From contig JAIQFC010000020.1 in the NCBI GenBank assembly GCA_020073465.1, forward strand, positions 1 through 64,000: a stretch of 64,000 bases of DNA. The letters run 5' to 3'. Positions 60,854 through 64,000 of the stretch are shown here, in pieces. Numbering within the stretch: the first letter of the stretch is position 1; each line of letters begins with the position of its first letter. The notes beneath the pieces were generated by a model. It was not told where the DNA came from. It ran no database searches and saw only the letters and a program-made list of their open reading frames with translations. Both the position numbers and the translations under genes were made by a program. The stretch comes from Terriglobia bacterium. Lineage in GTDB: Bacteria; Acidobacteriota; Terriglobia; Terriglobales; Acidobacteriaceae.

Positions 60854-61342
60854 ATGTCCGGATACCACAGCTAAGAACATCCGAAATACGAGTACCGCAG
60901 GCGGCTTCCGCATTATCAGAGCGCTGCGGCGCCGCTATTCGTCACATTTGGAACGTTTGGGCGCTGGATTCTGCCGGAAGTGGCTCGCGATCTCGTGCTG
61001 CGGCATTGTCTGCACGATCATGGAACACGCATTCAGTTGTCAGCGGCAGTCGTGATGCCGAACCATGTTCATTTGCTCTTTTGGGCGTTGCGCGATGGAA
61101 GCGGGTGGCCTTTCCGTCTGGTTGACATCATGCATAGTCTGAAAAGTTCGTCGGCGCATACCGTGAACAGGCTGTTACGACGCGACGGTCCCGTCTGGGA
61201 GGAGGAGTCGTTTGATCATGTGTTGCGGTCGGACGAGAGTTGGGAGGAGAAGCGCGAGTACATTCGGCAGAATCCGGTGCGGGCGGGGCTGGTGAAGCGA
61301 GCGGAGGACTATCTGTGGTTATGGACCGACGCTTTCCGGTAG
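60854..61342 (+). pseudogene. REP-associated tyrosine transposase (RAYT), early stop codon
   Basis: An ATG with GGAG six bases upstream starts MSGYHS, then TAA at 60872-60874 interrupts the frame. The same frame continues with EHPKYEYRRRLPHYQSAAAP, LFVTFGTFGRWILPE and then a full HUH/Y1 transposase: VVMPNHVHLLFW (HUH motif), DIMHSLKSSSAHTVNRLL, WEEESFDHVLRSDESWEEK and KREYIRQNPVRAGLVKRAEDYLWLW with the catalytic Tyr. Only the stop at codon 7 breaks it. Re-initiation at GTG 60980 would give a 120-residue product still holding HUH and Tyr. It is bracketed by REP hairpins. RAYTs are single-copy enzymes that spread REPs. Confidence 0.8.
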
Positions 61343-61352
61343 TACAGGCATT

Positions 61353-61373
61353 GCGCGGGCGGGGCGCCCGCGC
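61353..61373. repeat. REP hairpin 3 downstream of the RAYT gene
   Basis: GCGCGGGCG and CGCCCGCGC flank GGG, followed by CACATTTTTCG. With hairpin 2 it makes a pair in the same orientation class around the transposase gene, separated from nadA's end by about 20 bases. It may also act as a terminator for nadA on the reverse strand. Confidence 0.78.
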
Positions 61374-61390
61374 CACATTTTTCGACTTAG

Positions 61391-62503
61391 CTACTGAATT
61401 TCCAGCATTCTGTCCAGAGCGACTCGTGCCCAGTGCTTCACGTCGTCTCTGACCTTAATCTGGTTGACCACGTTGCCTTCCACCAAGTTCTCGAGCGCCC
61501 AGCAGAGGTGTTGGGGAGAGATGCGGAACATGGTCGTGCACAGGCAGCCGGAATCATCGAGGGTGATGACTTTCTTGCCTTCGGCAGCAAATTCTTTGCC
61601 CATGCGGTTGACGAGGTGAATTTCGGTGCCGACAGCGAACATCGTGCCGGGACCAGCATCGCGGATGATCTTGAGCAGGCGTTCCGTAGAACCGAGGGCG
61701 TCGGCTTTCTGGCAGACTTCCCAACGGCACTCGGGATGCACGATCACCTTGATGCCCGGATATCTGGCTCGGACATGGTCGACGTGCTCGGGGAGGAAAC
61801 GCTGGTGGACCGCGCAGTGTCCCTTCCAGAGAATCACTTTGGCATTCTTCAGGCGGTCGGGGGTGAGGCCACCGTTCAGCATGTAGGGGTCCCAGACCAC
61901 CATCTCGTTCAGGGGGATACCCATTCCGAATCCGGTGTTGCGGCCGAGGTGTTGGTCTGGAAGGAAAAGCAGTTTGGAATTCTTCGCGAGGCCCCACTTC
62001 ATGGCGCCGGCAGCGTTGGCCGAAGTGCAGACCACGCCTCCACGCTCGCCAACGAAGGCTTTAATCGCAGCTGTCGAATTGATGTACGTGATCGGGGTGA
62101 TGCCGTCGCCTCCGTCCGTCGTCACTCCCGCGCGGACTAGTTGCTCCCAGCAGTCCTCGACCTGTGTGATCTCAGCCATGTCGGCCATGGAGCATCCGGC
62201 GTTCAGGTCGGGGAGAATCGTGATCTGGCCGGGACGGGAGAGGATGTCGGCGCTTTCGGCCATGAAGTGTACGCCGCAGAAAATGATGTATTTGCCGGCA
62301 GCCTTGCCGGCTTCTTTGGAGAGCTTGTAGGAATCTCCGCGGAAATCGGCGAAACGGATGACCTCATCCCGCTGGTAATGGTGACCAAGGATGACTGCCT
62401 CGCGGCCCAGAATCTCTCGGGCCAGACGAATGCGGTCGTCCATGGTGTGGTCGGGAAGGGTGAGATAGTTCTCCAGACTGCAAACTGCAGTAGCAGTACC
62501 CAC
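61391..62503 (-). CDS. nadA: quinolinate synthase
   Basis: A 370-residue NadA that condenses iminoaspartate with dihydroxyacetone phosphate to quinolinate for NAD synthesis. It has LGHHYQRDEVIRFADFRGDSYKLSK, the first Fe-S Cys in IIFCGVHFMAE, NAGCSMADMAEI, WKGHCAVHQRF and the last Cys region DDSGCLCTTMF. Only one 4Fe-4S cluster is needed, with three Cys ligands. The first ATG is used; a second at codon 21 is possible. nadB and nadC are not nearby. It is upstream of REP hairpin 3 on the reverse strand. Confidence 0.95.
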   Translation of the reverse strand: MGTATAVCSLENYLTLPDHTMDDRIRLAREILGREAVILGHHYQRDEVIRFADFRGDSYKLSKEAGKAAGKYIIFCGVHFMAESADILSRPGQITILPDLNAGCSMADMAEITQVEDCWEQLVRAGVTTDGGDGITPITYINSTAAIKAFVGERGGVVCTSANAAGAMKWGLAKNSKLLFLPDQHLGRNTGFGMGIPLNEMVVWDPYMLNGGLTPDRLKNAKVILWKGHCAVHQRFLPEHVDHVRARYPGIKVIVHPECRWEVCQKADALGSTERLLKIIRDAGPGTMFAVGTEIHLVNRMGKEFAAEGKKVITLDDSGCLCTTMFRISPQHLCWALENLVEGNVVNQIKVRDDVKHWARVALDRMLEIQ

Positions 62504-62993
62504 GTTAGTGACCCGCTTTCAGCTCCAACGACGCGTCGACGAAACTGCTTCGTCCACTCGACTTGGAACGGGGATGTTGAAAGCTTCCAGCGGCTCCAGC
62601 AGACTCACTGCGCCTTGAATTCAGCGCCCAGCCTGCGGGGATGTTGAAGCCACTTCTTGCTCGTACAAACAGTTGGATGCCCGAAAACAGTCGCGGGATA
62701 CTCTTTTCCGCAGCCTGCCGGGACTCCGATCACTATTGTGCATTGTAGGCACAAAGAGTGCAAGCTGATTGATGCCGGACAAGAAGGTCTTGACCACAGA
62801 GGACATAGGGATCAATCTGGCTGCACTCGCGAAAGCCGCCGCCATAGAAATCGTGTCAGCAGGCCACTCGATCCTGAGAGAAACTTAATCGTGGAAAAAG
62901 TTGTCTTAACACTCCCCGCGTTGGTTGCCGATGGAATACTCAGGGAATGGCGTTTCCCGCCAAACGGGCGGACAGTGAGCGCACGGTGGAGAC
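62504..62993. other. gap upstream of nadA with one possible tiny frame
   Basis: About 490 bases. It holds the nadA promoter region. A forward frame at 62772-62888 encodes 38 residues starting MPDKKVLTTEDIGINLAAL; it has no clear ribosome site and no family, so it stays a possibility only. Two copies of the phrase GGGGATGTTGAA occur at 62571-62582 and 62638-62649, a short direct repeat. Nothing else stands out. Confidence 0.4.
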
Positions 62994-63386
62994 GTGTACA
63001 AAATAGAGAAAAGCGACCTGGGATTTCACCTCACCTTTGGAGGCACCATCACGAAAGGTGAACTCGAGGAGTGGTACAAGGAGAGTGAACAGGTCTTGGC
63101 GACACAGCAGGTCCCATTCGGCGTAATCATTGATATGAGAACGCTGGCCCCGCTACCGGTCGAGGCGCAGGGAATAATGGTTCGGGGTCAATCGATGTAT
63201 CGCAGTCGTGGTATGCAACGCTCCTGTGTCATCCTGGAAGATCCCATCACCACAATCCAGTTCAGGCGCCTGGCCAAGCAATCCGGGATATTCCTATACG
63301 AACGATACATCGATGCTTCGGCGCACAAAGATTGGCGGCAACAAGCAGAGAAATGGGTCAAGGGCGCAGTCTGCCCCGGACGCTGA
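62994..63386 (+). CDS. 130-residue protein of unknown function (STAS-like fold possible)
   Basis: A 130-residue protein with a GTG start. Sequence: YKIEKSDLGFHLTFGGTITKGELEEWYKESE, then PFGVIIDMRTLAPLPVEAQGIMV and RSCVILEDPITTIQFRRLAKQSG, FLYERYIDASAHKDWRQQAEKW. The alternation of strand and helix with a central DMRTL segment resembles STAS/SpoIIAA-like proteins, but no phosphoserine motif is clear. Proteins like this occur beside sensory genes, by recollection. GGAGAC stands very close to the GTG, so the start is uncertain. No operon partner in the same direction. Confidence 0.6.
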   Translation: MYKIEKSDLGFHLTFGGTITKGELEEWYKESEQVLATQQVPFGVIIDMRTLAPLPVEAQGIMVRGQSMYRSRGMQRSCVILEDPITTIQFRRLAKQSGIFLYERYIDASAHKDWRQQAEKWVKGAVCPGR

Positions 63387-63448
63387 GGCTGGCTGCTCCC
63401 ACGTCATCTCTCCAGGTTGCCGGACGGACGCAACCCGGTGGCGCAGAG

Positions 63449-64000
63449 TCAGGCTTTTACTGGATGTTTGCGATTTTGGCACAGGCGCGCGATTTGGTCG
63501 AGGACGCGCTGGGCAACTTCCCACTTGGTGGTTTCAGGGACATCGATCACCTCACCCAACGTGATGATGGTTACGGCGTTGCGGTCGGAGTCGAAGCCTA
63601 TGCCCTGCCGGGACACATCGTTGACGACGATGGCGTCGAGATTCTTTGCCACTAACTTCTGGCGTGCATTCTCAAGAACGTTCTCGGTTTCGGCGGCGAA
63701 GCCGACCACGATCTGCGATTCCTTGCGCTGCGCAAGCTCCTTGAGAATGTCGGGCGTGGCCTCGAGTTCGAGCGTCATCGGGCCTTTACGCTTGATCTTC
63801 TGACCGGCAGCGACCTTGGGGCGATAATCCGACACCGCGGCTGTCTTGATCACCACGCTAGCCAGCGGAAGAAGCTTGAGGACTGCTTCCCGCATCTGTT
63901 CGGCGGATTCCACCCTTGTCACTTCAGCGGCACCGGGCGGAGTGAGAGTGGTCGGGCCGCTCACTAGAATCACGCGGGCCCCACGGCGCAGGGCCGCTTC
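63449..64000 (-). CDS. coaBC: CoaBC bifunctional enzyme, C-terminal (CoaB) part
   Basis: The 3' 183 codons of a phosphopantothenoylcysteine synthetase/decarboxylase; the frame runs off the right edge. It starts in the CoaB domain with ALRRGARVILVSGPTTLTPP, then KTAAVSDYRPKVAAGQKIKRKG with the KxKK-type phosphate loop, GFAAETENVLENARQKL, and the AIVVNDVSRQGIGFDSDRNAV cap. CoaB joins Cys to phosphopantothenate with CTP; the decarboxylase CoaC domain lies beyond the window. Essential for coenzyme A. Confidence 0.93.
   Translation of the reverse strand, partial: EAALRRGARVILVSGPTTLTPPGAAEVTRVESAEQMREAVLKLLPLASVVIKTAAVSDYRPKVAAGQKIKRKGPMTLELEATPDILKELAQRKESQIVVGFAAETENVLENARQKLVAKNLDAIVVNDVSRQGIGFDSDRNAVTIITLGEVIDVPETTKWEVAQRVLDQIARLCQNRKHPVKA

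Noticed and set aside
62772-62888. 38-codon forward frame (MPDKKVLTTEDIGINLAAL...)
   Set aside because: Composition is protein-like, but there is no ribosome site and no homologue I can name; kept only as a mention in the gap entry.

Overview
The window is almost entirely a soil-type acidobacterium (Acidobacteriota, Terriglobia/Koribacter-like, by inference). The pointers are a very large carboxypeptidase-regulatory TonB-dependent receptor, a bactofilin, PilZ and CpaE-type proteins, a REP-associated transposase, and intergenic stretches full of short tandem words and hairpins built on a GGCT-AAGCC core. The first ~2.79 kb look different: a MOSC protein, a class III putrescine-type aminotransferase, a DUF4919 protein and a PuuD-type hydrolase tail, followed by an alphaproteobacterial-style repeat. 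The switch falls inside one open frame that joins the start of an acidobacterial-style MOSC protein to the end of a gamma-glutamyl-GABA hydrolase, so an assembly chimera or a recent illegitimate join is likely there.

Layout. 1-2790: putrescine/GABA-type catabolic fragment. 3.2-8.4 kb: sucC-sucD-ndk, a tautomerase, an ABM monooxygenase, purA and tRNA-Pro(UGG). 8.5-21.3 kb: a catabolic locus. A leftward operon encodes a FadR-type regulator, a 3-hydroxyisobutyrate-dehydrogenase-like enzyme, E1alpha and E1beta of a 2-oxoacid dehydrogenase, a DddP/Xaa-Pro-like M24 protein and the lipoyl E2. It is divergent from a TonB-dependent receptor, an alpha/beta hydrolase and a DctA-type carrier. Perfect FadR-type operator sequences lie in the divergent region. 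21.4-26.4 kb: NUDIX, ABC-F, bactofilin, MsrB and a flavin reductase. 26.5-32.3 kb: a compact cofG-cofD-cofC-cofE-cofH-npdG operon for coenzyme F420 synthesis and reduction.

32.3-43.8 kb: a sugar-type transporter with a 42-residue membrane protein in front of it, a saccharopine dehydrogenase-like enzyme, an MFS exporter, PilZ, an orphan CpaE-like ATPase, a long TonB protein and a 746-residue protein with a class III nucleotidyl cyclase-like domain. 44-54 kb: M28 peptidase, redoxin, short TonB protein, mutY, RlpA lipoprotein, HIT protein, Arg/Gly-rich receiver protein, EAL-HDOD protein and pfkA. 54-64 kb: Ig-like lipoprotein, YXWGXW protein, a 53-residue membrane protein, DUF2203, an exported amidase, a REP transposase (RAYT) broken by an early stop codon and surrounded by REP hairpins, nadA, and the 3' part of coaBC.

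The most system-like parts are the F420 operon, which lacks a recognisable dehydro-F420 reductase domain, and the FadR-controlled uptake-plus-oxidation locus, whose substrate I cannot name. No rRNA, CRISPR array, prophage or plasmid functions were seen.
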